From contig NZ_JAMOIL010000017.1 of assembly GCF_023656415.1 (NCBI RefSeq), positions 62,001 to 126,000 of the forward strand: DNA of 64,000 bases, in the 5' to 3' direction. This document shows, in pieces, positions 51,274-59,256 of this stretch (positions within the stretch are counted from its first letter, which is position 1; the number at the start of each line of letters is the position of its first letter). Made by a program: the position numbers and the translations under genes. This stretch comes from Nocardioides bruguierae. Its GTDB lineage: Bacteria > Actinomycetota > Actinomycetes > Propionibacteriales > Nocardioidaceae. The notes beneath the pieces are model-generated. The model was not told where the DNA came from, ran no database searches, and saw only the letters and a list, made by a program, of their open reading frames with translations.

Positions 51274-52991
51274 CGCTCGCGTCGCCGCCGGCCGCTGCAC
51301 CCGCCCCGCTGGTACCGGCCCTGCTGGGCTCGCCCGTCGGCACCGAGCCGGTGATCCCCGGCTTCCACCCGGACCCGACCGTCTGCCGCGTCGGGGAGTG
51401 GTTCTACGTCGCCTCGTCGAGCTTCGAGCTCACGCCCGGGGTGCCGATCCACCGCTCGCGCGACCTGGTCACCTGGGAGCTGGTCGGCCACGCCCTGGCC
51501 GAGCCCGCCCACCTCGACCTCGCCGGGGCGGCGCCGTCCTCAGGGGTCCTCGCCTGCACCCTGCGCCACCACGACGGACGCTTCTGGCTGGTCACGACGA
51601 ACTTCGCCGACGGCGGCTGGCAGCTGATCACGTCCGCGGTCGACGCGGCGGGCCCCTGGCGCACCCCGGTCCGCGTGGCCGCGCCCGGCATCGACCCCGA
51701 CCTGACCTGGGACGACGACGGCACCTGCTACCTCTCGCTGGCCGGGTTCGGGCCCGGCGGTCCGCAGGGGCCGGTCCAGCAGCGGGTCGACCCGTGGACG
51801 GGCTCGCTGCTCTCCGAGCGGGTCGCCCTGTGGCGGGGGACGGGCGGGCAGTTCCCCGAGGGACCGCACCTCTACCGCCGCGGCGAGCACTGGTACCTGC
51901 TGATCGCCGAGGGCGGCACCGAGCGCGGCCACGCCGTCACCCTCGCCCGAGGACCCTCGCCCCAGGGCCCGTGGGAGCCCTGCCCGCACGGCCCCCTCCT
52001 CACCACCCGCGGCACCGACCACCCCGTGCAGAACGTCGGCCACGCCGACCTCGTGCCGCTCTCCGGCGCCTTCCCGGGGGCGGAGGTCGACGACTGGGCG
52101 ATCGTCTTCCACGGCGTCCGACCGCGCGGCTCCAGCCCGATGTTCCACGTGCTCGGCCGCGAGACGTTCGCCTCCCGGGTGACCTGGGTCGACGGCTGGC
52201 CGGTGGTGACCTCGCCGTTCGTGCCCCAGCCACAGGCTTGCTCCGACGTCCTGCCGATCGGCCGGGACCCGCGCCTCCCGGCGACCTGGTGCGTGCCGTC
52301 GTCCTGGTGGCGCCCCGAGCCCACCGAGCGCGGCTGGCTGCTGCGCGCCGAGACCCTTCCCGACGGCACCCAGCGGTCCCGGTTCGTCGGACGTCGCCAG
52401 CAGCACGCGTCCTCCCGGCTCACCGCCACCCTCGAGCTGACGCGCCCCGGTGGTCGAGGTGCGACGAGGCCCGGCGAGGAGCCTCGAGACGGCCGCAGGC
52501 CCGCACCCGCGTCGAGCGCCGGCGTCCAGGCGCGCATGGACCCGCACCACACGTTCTCGGTGCTGGCCACGACCGTGTCGGACGACCCAGCGGGGTCGAC
52601 GCTGGTCCGCTGCGTCGCCACGATCGGCGGCCACGAGATCGAGCTCGGCCGTCGGACGCTGAGCACCACCGACCCGGGCACCACCGACCTGGGCACCACC
52701 GACCTGGGCACCACCGACCTGAGCAGCACCGACCCGGTGACCCTGGTCATCGAGACGGTCGACGACGACGGCCCGTTCCACGCGCCGACGACCGGCCCGG
52801 ACGTGCTGCGCGGCCTGGTGGTGCTCGACGAGCAGGACGTGCTGCTCGGAGAGCTGGACGGCCGCTACCTCTCGACGGAGGTCGCCGGCGGCATGGTGGG
52901 CCGCATGCTCGGCCTGGTCGCCGTCAGCGGGTCGGCGTGCGCGACCGCCTGCTCCGTGACGACGACCGACCGGCCGGAGCGAAAGGTCTGA
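51270..52991 (+). CDS. glycoside hydrolase family 43, beta-xylosidase/arabinofuranosidase-like
   Basis: A 573-residue cytoplasmic enzyme. The five-bladed propeller spans about 28-330, with catalytic base Asp35 in GFHPDPTV, the pKa-setting Asp in GIDPDLTWDDDG near 145 and the acid Glu in FPEGPHLYRR near 197. The C-terminal beta-sandwich, about 350-565, contains two oddities: a linker near 393-412 encoded by a REP-like palindrome (52449-52490), and a run of five TTDLG-type pentapeptides near 464-489. It would remove xylose or arabinose side sugars from the imported glycoside. ATG overlaps the ATPase stop; a strong terminator follows. Confidence 0.9.
   Translation: MTLASPPAAAPAPLVPALLGSPVGTEPVIPGFHPDPTVCRVGEWFYVASSSFELTPGVPIHRSRDLVTWELVGHALAEPAHLDLAGAAPSSGVLACTLRHHDGRFWLVTTNFADGGWQLITSAVDAAGPWRTPVRVAAPGIDPDLTWDDDGTCYLSLAGFGPGGPQGPVQQRVDPWTGSLLSERVALWRGTGGQFPEGPHLYRRGEHWYLLIAEGGTERGHAVTLARGPSPQGPWEPCPHGPLLTTRGTDHPVQNVGHADLVPLSGAFPGAEVDDWAIVFHGVRPRGSSPMFHVLGRETFASRVTWVDGWPVVTSPFVPQPQACSDVLPIGRDPRLPATWCVPSSWWRPEPTERGWLLRAETLPDGTQRSRFVGRRQQHASSRLTATLELTRPGGRGATRPGEEPRDGRRPAPASSAGVQARMDPHHTFSVLATTVSDDPAGSTLVRCVATIGGHEIELGRRTLSTTDPGTTDLGTTDLGTTDLSSTDPVTLVIETVDDDGPFHAPTTGPDVLRGLVVLDEQDVLLGELDGRYLSTEVAGGMVGRMLGLVAVSGSACATACSVTTTDRPERKV
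52449..52490 (+). repeat. REP-like palindromic element inside the GH43 gene
   Basis: GGTGGTCGAGG at 52449-52459 and CCTCGAGAC at 52482-52490 resemble the ends of the intergenic palindromic repeats common in Nocardioides and related actinobacterial genomes. Here the element lies in frame within coding sequence, producing an Arg/Gly/Glu/Pro-rich linker. The resemblance is from memory of such repeats, not a search. Confidence 0.5.
52662..52736 (+). repeat. five 15-bp in-frame repeats in the GH43 gene
   Basis: The unit GGCACCACCGACCTG is exact in three central copies, flanked by two variants. Together they encode a Thr/Asp/Gly-rich pentapeptide run in the C-terminal domain. This is a minisatellite that can change length without a frameshift. 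Confidence 0.85.
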
Positions 52992-52998
52992 GAACGAC

Positions 52999-53043
52999 AG
53001 TGTGTGCGTCTGCGGTCACTAGGTGACGGCAGACGCACACACT
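52999..53043. terminator. bidirectional terminator between GH43 and esterase genes
   Basis: AGTGTGTGCGTCTGC at 52999-53013 pairs exactly with 53029-53043. Inside it, GTCAC (53015-53019) pairs with GTGAC (53023-53027) around a 3-base loop, giving a 45-base hairpin between convergent genes. Confidence 0.88.
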
Positions 53044-53065
53044 GCGTCGGTGAAGGGGCGGGAGA

Positions 53066-53965
53066 TCAGGCCAGCGCGGCGAGCATGGCCGCGAGCGCGG
53101 TCTGGGCGGCGTCCTTGTCGGCCATCCAGGCGTGCTCGGCCCCCTCGACGCTGACGAGCTCGACGGGCACGCCGACCTCGGCCAGCCGGTCGCGCAGCCG
53201 CTCGGACTGCACGTGCGCCACGACCGAGTCGGCCGTGCCGTGGACCAGCAGGAACGGCGGTGCGCCCGCGTGCACGTGGGTGACGGGGCTGGCGTGCGTG
53301 GCGACGTCCGCGACGTCGGTGACCGCGCCGCCGACCAGGAGCGCCTCGGGGGAGCTGCTGGTGGTCGGGTCCTCGCCGCGGTCGGCGGAGATCTCGCGCA
53401 GGTCGGTGGGCGTGTACCAGCAGATCGCTCGGCTCAGCGCGGTCGACGGGCCGGTCACGCCGACGGAGCCCTCGAGGGAGGCGTCACCGGAGTCCCCGGT
53501 GAGGGCGGCCATGGCGGCCAGGTGGGCGCCGGCGGACTCGCCCCAGATCGCGACGCGGTCGGGGTCGACGCCGAGCTCGTCGGCGCGGTGCCGGACGAAC
53601 CGGAGCGCCGCCTTCACGTCGTGCAGCTGCGTCGGCCAGGCCGCCTCGCCGGTCAGCCGGTAGTCGATGCTGACCACCGCCCACCCGGCCCGGGTGACCT
53701 CGACGAACGGCTCGTAGGCGGCCGGGGAGAACATCGGCCCGACGCCCGTGCGCCGGCCCACGCGCCAGGCGCCGCCGTGGACGAACAGCACGACCGGCAA
53801 CGGCGCGTCGGTCGGGGCGAGGGGCAGGTGGACGTCCAGCTCCAGCGGGCGGCCGCCGTCCGTGCTCGCGTAGGCGAGCCCGGGGAGCAGGCGGTGCCCG
53901 GCCGGGGTCACCAACGGAGCGGCGAAGGGGGCGTCGAACGGCGGGACGATGGGTGGGCGCGGCAC
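53066..53965 (-). CDS. alpha/beta hydrolase, HSL/carboxylesterase-like
   Basis: A 299-residue esterase without signal peptide. The oxyanion motif is VVLFVHGGAWRVG near 73-85, the nucleophile elbow AIWGESAGAHLA near 160 gives the catalytic Ser, the acid is probably the Asp in LLVHGTADSVVAH and the His lies in VEGAEHAWM. The GTG at 53965 is chosen because the frame upstream has no good start. It lies 57 bases downstream of the quercetinase gene on the same strand, so both are likely one transcript. Quercetinase makes an aryl ester (depside), and this enzyme is well placed to hydrolyse it. That role is inferred. Confidence 0.85.
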   Translation of the reverse strand: MPRPPIVPPFDAPFAAPLVTPAGHRLLPGLAYASTDGGRPLELDVHLPLAPTDAPLPVVLFVHGGAWRVGRRTGVGPMFSPAAYEPFVEVTRAGWAVVSIDYRLTGEAAWPTQLHDVKAALRFVRHRADELGVDPDRVAIWGESAGAHLAAMAALTGDSGDASLEGSVGVTGPSTALSRAICWYTPTDLREISADRGEDPTTSSSPEALLVGGAVTDVADVATHASPVTHVHAGAPPFLLVHGTADSVVAHVQSERLRDRLAEVGVPVELVSVEGAEHAWMADKDAAQTALAAMLAALA

Positions 53966-54021
53966 GGGATGAGTCTCTTCCTCGCGGGTGTGCGGGTGCT
54001 GTGAGCGGCGCAGGCGTCGTC

Positions 54022-54573
54022 CTACTGGTTCTCCCAGCGGTGCTGGGGGTGGAACTCCATGTGGTGACGCTGCGCGGCCGCGCCCATCTGCGGGAACTCG
54101 GGGACGTAGGGCGGGGACGCCGGGTCGATCGCGTCCGCGAGGGTGCCCATGTGCTGGAAGAACCGCTCGAAGCCGCCGGTCGCGGTGCCGAGCATCCGCG
54201 TGGGCTCCTCCACCCGGTAGGCGTGCTTGTAGCCGCTGGGGACGAAGCCGAAGTCGCCGGGCTTGAGCAGCTTGTCGGTCTCGCCCTCGGGGGTCTCCAG
54301 GAAGACCCGCACCGCGCCCTCGACGATGAAGAAGGTCTCGTGGGTGTCGGCGTGGGTGTGAGCCGGGATGACCTCGCCGGGAGGGCAGGTCGCCAGGAAC
54401 ATGCCGAACTGCCCGTCGGTCTCGTCGCCGGAGAGCATCACGGTGAAGTGGTCGCCGAAGAGCTTGGCGTGCTCGCCCTCGCCGGCCTCGAGGAAGAACG
54501 GGGCAGGCTTGCCGGGCAGGACGCCGTCCCACGCGGGGCGGCCGGAGGCGTCGGAGAGGTACTCGAAGGACAT
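54022..54573 (-). CDS. queD: monocupin quercetin 2,3-dioxygenase-like
   Basis: A 183-residue single-domain cupin. Motif 1 is complete, with Gly66, His72, His74, Glu79 and Gly86 in GEVIPAHTHADTHETFFIVE plus the Gly that follows. Motif 2 is complete with Gly106, Pro112, Gly114 and His117 in GDFGFVPSGYKHAYR, so all metal ligands are present. Size and spacing match the small monocupin flavonol dioxygenase known from Streptomyces. That enzyme opens the quercetin C-ring, releasing carbon monoxide and a depside. It is divergent from the GH1 gene and followed by an esterase. Family is firm; the flavonol substrate rests on this resemblance and the rhamnosidase context. Confidence 0.78.
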   Translation of the reverse strand: MSFEYLSDASGRPAWDGVLPGKPAPFFLEAGEGEHAKLFGDHFTVMLSGDETDGQFGMFLATCPPGEVIPAHTHADTHETFFIVEGAVRVFLETPEGETDKLLKPGDFGFVPSGYKHAYRVEEPTRMLGTATGGFERFFQHMGTLADAIDPASPPYVPEFPQMGAAAQRHHMEFHPQHRWENQ

Positions 54574-54615
54574 GCGGACCATCCTCGCTCGGTGTGACCT
54601 GGGTCTCTGGGCATC

Positions 54616-54630
54616 TTCCATTGAGCGGCA
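54616..54630 (+). promoter_or_regulatory. CATTG-type regulon motif in the quercetinase/GH1 divergent promoter
   Basis: TTCCATTGAGCGGCA matches the copy between the IclR gene and importer (45461) at 13 of 15 positions. It lies midway between the divergent quercetinase (54573) and GH1 (54700) starts, so one site could control both. Confidence 0.6.
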
Positions 54631-54699
54631 GACGTCGTTGGGACGGGGGTCACGCTCCGGGCACTCTCGGCCGGTCCGCACCCTGACAGAGGAGAGACC

Positions 54700-55854
54700 A
54701 TGCACCCCTACCCCGACGGCTTCCTCTGGGGCGCCTCGACCGCCTCGCACCAGGTCGAGGGCGGGTGCGTCAACAACGACTGGTGGCACCGCGAGCGGGT
54801 GCTCGGCCTCGAGCGCAGCGGCGACGCCTGCGACAGCTACCACCGCTACGACGAGGACGTCGCGCTGCTCGCCGGCGCCGGGCTGAACGCGTACCGGTTC
54901 AGCCTCGAGTGGAGCCGGATCGAGCCCGAGGAGGGGCTCTTCCTGCGCGCCGAGGTCGACCACTACCGCCGGATGGTCGAGTCCTGCCGCGCCCGCGGCG
55001 TCGAGCCCGTCGTCACGCTCAACCACTTCACGGTGCCGCAGTGGTTCGAGGAGCGGGGCGGCTGGACCGCCCCCGGCGCCGGTGACCTCTTCGCCCGGTT
55101 CTGCGAGCGGGTGCTCCCGGTCCTGGACGGCGTCGGGCACGTCGTCACCCTCAACGAGCCGAACCTGCACTCGTGCCTGGTGAACATGGGCCCGCACGTC
55201 ACCGCGTTCCCGCCCGCCCCCGACCTCGCCGTGGCCGACGCGCTGCTGGCCGCGCACCGGGCCGTCGCGCCGATGCTGCGCGAGGCCACCGGGGCGCTCG
55301 TCGGGTACTCGATCTCCTCCATCAGCTTCCACGAGACCGACGCGACCGACGACGCCGCCCGCCGGCTCGCCCACGACGTGATCGACCGCTGGTTCCTCGA
55401 CGCGGCCGGTGAGGACTTCGTCGGTGTCCAGGGCTACACCCGCATCCACCTCGGTGCCGGCGGGCCACTGCCCGTGCCGCCCGACCCGGCCGCGCGGATG
55501 ATCGAGCAGATCGGCTGGGAGTTCTACCCCGCCGCCCTGGAGGAGATGGTGCGCAAGGCGGCCTCGCTCTCCGGCGGCACGCCCGTGCTCGTCACCGAGA
55601 ACGGCATCGCCACCGCCTCCGACGAGGAGCGGGTCGAGTACACGACCGCCGCCCTGGAGGGGCTGGAGAAGTCGCTCGCGGACGGCGTCGACGTGCGCGG
55701 CTACCTGCACTGGTCGCTGCTCGACAACTTCGAGTGGGCCTCGGGCTACGGCCCCACCTTCGGCTTGATCGCGGTGGACCGGGAGACGTTCGTCCGCACC
55801 CCCAAGCCATCGTTGGCCTGGCTGGGCGAGAAGGCACGGGCGGCGCTGGCGTGA
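54700..55854 (+). CDS. glycoside hydrolase family 1, beta-glucosidase-like, copy 2
   Basis: A 384-residue retaining beta-glycosidase without signal peptide. QVEG is at 18-21, acid/base Glu153 in LNEPN, nucleophile Glu300 in VTENG and the glycone contact DNFEWASGY near the C-terminus. As in the copy at 10686, the protein is short, and the HWDLP strand is NHFTVP, keeping His and losing Trp. The two copies form a distinct subgroup. AGAGGAGA precedes the ATG. It should remove the glucose left on a flavonoid or phenol after rhamnose removal. It is divergent from the quercetinase gene and overlaps the next GH43-type gene. Confidence 0.9.
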   Translation: MHPYPDGFLWGASTASHQVEGGCVNNDWWHRERVLGLERSGDACDSYHRYDEDVALLAGAGLNAYRFSLEWSRIEPEEGLFLRAEVDHYRRMVESCRARGVEPVVTLNHFTVPQWFEERGGWTAPGAGDLFARFCERVLPVLDGVGHVVTLNEPNLHSCLVNMGPHVTAFPPAPDLAVADALLAAHRAVAPMLREATGALVGYSISSISFHETDATDDAARRLAHDVIDRWFLDAAGEDFVGVQGYTRIHLGAGGPLPVPPDPAARMIEQIGWEFYPAALEEMVRKAASLSGGTPVLVTENGIATASDEERVEYTTAALEGLEKSLADGVDVRGYLHWSLLDNFEWASGYGPTFGLIAVDRETFVRTPKPSLAWLGEKARAALA

Positions 55855-56798
55855 GCGCCGACGGGGCAGCGGCAGGTGTCCGGCTCGCGGACGTGCGGCT
55901 GCGCGATCCTTTCCTGCTGCAGGCCGAGCCGGGCCGCTACGTCCTGCTCGGCACGAGCGACGAGCACGTCTGGGGCGGGCCCGCCACCGGCTTCGACTGC
56001 TGGACGAGCGCCGACCTCGAGAGCTGGCACGGCCCCGTGCCGGCTTTCCGGCCGCCGGAGGGCTTCTGGTCCTCGGAGCAGTTCTGGGCACCTGAGGTGC
56101 ACCCGTGGGCGGGCCGGTTCGCGATGGTCGCGACGTTCCTGGACGACGCGACGCGGGTGCGCGGCGTTGCTGTGCTCATGGCCGACCAGGCCACCGGGCC
56201 CTACGTCCCGTGGAGCGACGGACCGGTGACCCCGCGCGGTCTGCCCTGCCTCGACGGCACCCTGCACGTGGACGACGACGGCAGCCCGTGGCTGGTCTGG
56301 AGTCGTGGCGCGGAGGCGACCGACGACCTGCCCGCGCTGGCCGACGGCGAGATGTGGGCGCAGCGGCTGACCGCGGACCTGCGGTCGGCGACGGGCGAGC
56401 CGGTGCTGCTGTTCCGGGCGTCGACGGCGGCCTGGAGCAGACCGTTGCGGCTGCCGCCCGGCGTCGAGCACAGCGCGCTGCGACTGGCCGAGGACCCGCT
56501 CTTCACCGACGGTCCGTTCCTCTTCCGGCGCCCGGACGACGGCGCCCTGCACCTGCTGTGGTCGAGCTTCGGTGAGCGCGGGTACGCGATGGGCGTCGCC
56601 GTCTCCTCCGGCGGGGTGCTGGGCCCGTGGGAGCAGGCCGACGAGCCGCTGTGGCCGCACGACGGCGGCCACGGGATGCTGCTGGTCCGCCCCGACGCGC
56701 CGGACTTGCTCGTCCTGCACGCCCCGAACGACTCGCCCCTCGAGCGGCCGCTGCTGGCGCCGGTGGCGTGGGTCGACGGGCGGCTCACCCTCGTCTGA
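55851..56798 (+). CDS. glycoside hydrolase family 43-like beta-propeller
   Basis: A 315-residue cytoplasmic five-bladed propeller. The probable base is Asp19 in RLRDPFLL, with APEVHPWAGRF following; the modulating Asp is near LDGTLHVDDDG and the late acid position reads TDGPFLF. In classic GH43 that last site is Glu-Gly-Pro; the DGPFL form occurs in a recognised side branch whose specificity is poorly defined. The GTG overlaps the GH1 stop, so the two are translationally coupled and probably act in sequence on the same glycoside. It is convergent with the GH78 gene. Confidence 0.82.
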   Translation: MSADGAAAGVRLADVRLRDPFLLQAEPGRYVLLGTSDEHVWGGPATGFDCWTSADLESWHGPVPAFRPPEGFWSSEQFWAPEVHPWAGRFAMVATFLDDATRVRGVAVLMADQATGPYVPWSDGPVTPRGLPCLDGTLHVDDDGSPWLVWSRGAEATDDLPALADGEMWAQRLTADLRSATGEPVLLFRASTAAWSRPLRLPPGVEHSALRLAEDPLFTDGPFLFRRPDDGALHLLWSSFGERGYAMGVAVSSGGVLGPWEQADEPLWPHDGGHGMLLVRPDAPDLLVLHAPNDSPLERPLLAPVAWVDGRLTLV

Positions 56799-56852
56799 GG
56801 TCCCCGCGCCGGTGTCGAGCACCCGTGGTGCCGGCGGCAGTGCCGGATCAGG

Positions 56853-59159
56853 TCAGGCCGGCACGCCGACCTGCGTGGACGACCCCGGGGCGAGCCGCTG
56901 CTCAGGGCGCCCAGGGAGGTCGAGGACGCCGTCGACGCCAGTGGGGAGGTCGACCGTCACGGTGAGAACCCCGTCCGCGATCCGCCACGCCACCCGGATC
57001 TGGTCGTGGGCGGTCTCGAGGGTCGTCTCGGCCCACGTCAGACCCCCTCCGGGGCGGGGGGCGACCAGGACCGAGGAGTAGCCCGGTGCGGCGGGAGCGA
57101 GGCCGCCGACGGTGCGGTGCAGCCAGTCGGCCACCGAGCCGAGGGCGTAGTGGTTGAACGAGGTCATCTCGCCGGGGTTGATGGTGCCGTCGGGCAACAT
57201 CGAGTCCCAGCGTTCCCAGATGGTGGTGGCGCCCATGGTGACGGCGTAGAGCCAGCTGGGGCACTCGCGCTGCAGCAGGAGCCGGTAGGCGTCGTCGAGG
57301 TGGCCGGTGCGGGTCAGTGCGTGGGTGACGTAGGGGGTGCCGGCGAAGCCGGTGGAGATCCGCCAGTCTGCCTCGCGGACGAGGGTGGCGAGTCGTTCCC
57401 CGGCCTTGGCCTCGAGGTCCGGGGTGAGCAGGTCCCACGCGATCGCCAGGGCGTAGACGGTCTGGCAGTCGGAGGTGATCGTCCCGTCGGCGGCCGCGAA
57501 CGCCTCGCGGAACTCCTCGAGCGTCGCGGCGGCCCGGTCGGCGAGGTCGTCCGCCTCGGCGTCGTGGCCGAGCGCCCGTGCGGAGGCGGCGACCATCCGC
57601 AGCGTCCGGATCAGGGCGGCGGTCGCGACCACGTGGATGTCCGCGCGTGAGGCGAACGGCTGCTCGGGCGGGGCCCCCGGGTCGAGCCAGTCGCCGAACT
57701 GGAACCCGTCGCCCCACAGGCCGCGCTCGTCGAGCAGGGTCGCCACGTGCTCGACGTGGGCGAGCATGGTGGGCCAGGCGGCCTCGAGCACGTCCGTGTC
57801 GCCGTGGGCCTCGTAGAGCGCCCACGGCACCCACACCGCAGCGTCCGACCAGATCGCCGCCGAGTCGGGGGCGGGGAAGTCGCCGGGCGGCGGGGGCTGG
57901 TGCTTGAGGGCGTCCGGCACCACGAACGGGACGACGCCCTTGGCTGCGTCCGTCTCGACGGCGAGGTCGGCCAGCCAGCCGGTGAGCATGGGGCGGGTGT
58001 CGAACAGGAACGCCGCCGTGGGCGCGAAGACCGCCAGGTCGCCGGTCCACCCCAGCCGCTCGTCGCGCTGGGGGCAGTCGGTGGGCAGGTCCAGGAAGTT
58101 GCCCCGCATGCCCCACACCACGTTGTCGTGGAGTCGCTGGAGGTCCGGGTCGGAGACCCGGAACCGGCCCGTGCGGGCCAGGTCGGTGTGGACGACGACG
58201 GCCTCCAGGTCGTCCGTCGACAGGGCGCCCACCTGGTCCTCGGGCCACCCGGTGACTTCCGCGTACCGGAACCCGTGGAACGTCAGCGTCGGCTCCACCA
58301 CCGCGGGCGCCTCAGCCAGGACCCACGTGTCGCTCGCCGCGGCCAGCCGCAGCGGCCGCGTGCCCAGCTCGGCGTCCTCCAGCACCTCCGCGTGCCGCAC
58401 CACGATCCGAGTCCCCGCCAGAGCGGGCGATCCGGGCAGTCGCAGCCGCACCCACCCCACGAGGTTCTGCCCGAAGTCGACCAGCCTCCGCCCCGACGGC
58501 GAGGTCCAGACCCGCACCGGGGAGACGACCTGCTGACGCCGCACCGGCGGCCCCGCCGGCACCAGCCGCTCCAGCGACACCGGGGCGACACCGTCGCAGG
58601 TCACCACGCGCACCGGCCCCCACCCCTCCTCGGGGTCACGACCCAGTAGCCGCAGGTCGGTGCTCTGCCCGTCGTAGAGGTCGTCGGCCAGCACGTGCGA
58701 CCCCCGCGCCTGCCACTCCTCGTCGGTCACGACCGTCTGCACGTGCCCGTCGGCGAAGCCGATCTCCAGCTCGGCGACCAGCGCCGGCGTCGACCCGTAG
58801 GTCTCCGACTCCCCGACGAACCCCAGCTTGCCCGCGAACCAGCCCCGCCCCAGCAGTGCGCTCAGCACGCACGACGAGCCAGGTGCGGGCAGCAGGGCCG
58901 TGACGTCGTGGCTGCGGTACCGCAGCCGCCACTCGTACGCAGACCAGCCCGGCGCCAGCACCTCGTCGCTCACAGGCACGCCGTCGACCGACGGCTCCGC
59001 CAGCCCGTGCGCCGACACGTGCCAGGTCGCCGAGACCACCACGCCGTGACCGTCGTCGACCACGAACCGGCGCCGCAGCCACGGCGTCGAACCCAGGTCG
59101 TGCGCGGGCGCGACGAACGAGGCGGACCAGGAGCGCGGGGTGTTGGTGACGGTGCTCAC
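56853..59159 (-). CDS. alpha-L-rhamnosidase, glycoside hydrolase family 78, copy 1
   Basis: A 768-residue inverting rhamnosidase without signal peptide. The N-terminal half holds the beta-sandwich domains (LRRRFVVDDGHGVVVSATWH, VDFGQNLVGWVRLRL). The (alpha/alpha)6 barrel follows, with the hallmark PTDCPQRDERLGWTGD near 360-375, FGDWLDPGAP near 490 and ATTIWERWDSMLPDG near 630. It cuts terminal rhamnose from compounds such as rutin, naringin or quercitrin. The frame reaches a TTG at 59231; the GTG at 59159 is preferred because a CATTG-type regulon motif lies at 59203-59217. The upstream rhamnosidase gene on the same strand ends 97 bases away. Confidence 0.92.
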   Translation of the reverse strand: MSTVTNTPRSWSASFVAPAHDLGSTPWLRRRFVVDDGHGVVVSATWHVSAHGLAEPSVDGVPVSDEVLAPGWSAYEWRLRYRSHDVTALLPAPGSSCVLSALLGRGWFAGKLGFVGESETYGSTPALVAELEIGFADGHVQTVVTDEEWQARGSHVLADDLYDGQSTDLRLLGRDPEEGWGPVRVVTCDGVAPVSLERLVPAGPPVRRQQVVSPVRVWTSPSGRRLVDFGQNLVGWVRLRLPGSPALAGTRIVVRHAEVLEDAELGTRPLRLAAASDTWVLAEAPAVVEPTLTFHGFRYAEVTGWPEDQVGALSTDDLEAVVVHTDLARTGRFRVSDPDLQRLHDNVVWGMRGNFLDLPTDCPQRDERLGWTGDLAVFAPTAAFLFDTRPMLTGWLADLAVETDAAKGVVPFVVPDALKHQPPPPGDFPAPDSAAIWSDAAVWVPWALYEAHGDTDVLEAAWPTMLAHVEHVATLLDERGLWGDGFQFGDWLDPGAPPEQPFASRADIHVVATAALIRTLRMVAASARALGHDAEADDLADRAAATLEEFREAFAAADGTITSDCQTVYALAIAWDLLTPDLEAKAGERLATLVREADWRISTGFAGTPYVTHALTRTGHLDDAYRLLLQRECPSWLYAVTMGATTIWERWDSMLPDGTINPGEMTSFNHYALGSVADWLHRTVGGLAPAAPGYSSVLVAPRPGGGLTWAETTLETAHDQIRVAWRIADGVLTVTVDLPTGVDGVLDLPGRPEQRLAPGSSTQVGVPA

Positions 59160-59202
59160 CCACGGCAGCGTGCTCAGCGGGTGCCGCCCCCGCACGTGGG
59201 GG

Positions 59203-59217
59203 CACCACTCAATGGCA
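59203..59217 (-). promoter_or_regulatory. CATTG-type regulon motif upstream of rhamnosidase copy 1
   Basis: Reading on the minus strand, TGCCATTGAGTGGTG, 44 bases before the preferred GTG at 59159. It matches the copy at 54616 at 11 of 15 positions; the core CATTGAGYGG is shared. It suggests a promoter inside the rhamnosidase pair. Confidence 0.45.
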
Positions 59218-59256
59218 CGGGGCTCACCCAAGGCTCACCCAGGCCTCACCAGGGGC

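Noticed and set aside
59160..59231. TTG start for rhamnosidase copy 1 at 59231
   Set aside because: It adds a Cys/His/Arg-rich leader with no family resemblance and would place the CATTG-type motif inside the coding region. The GTG at 59159 is preferred.
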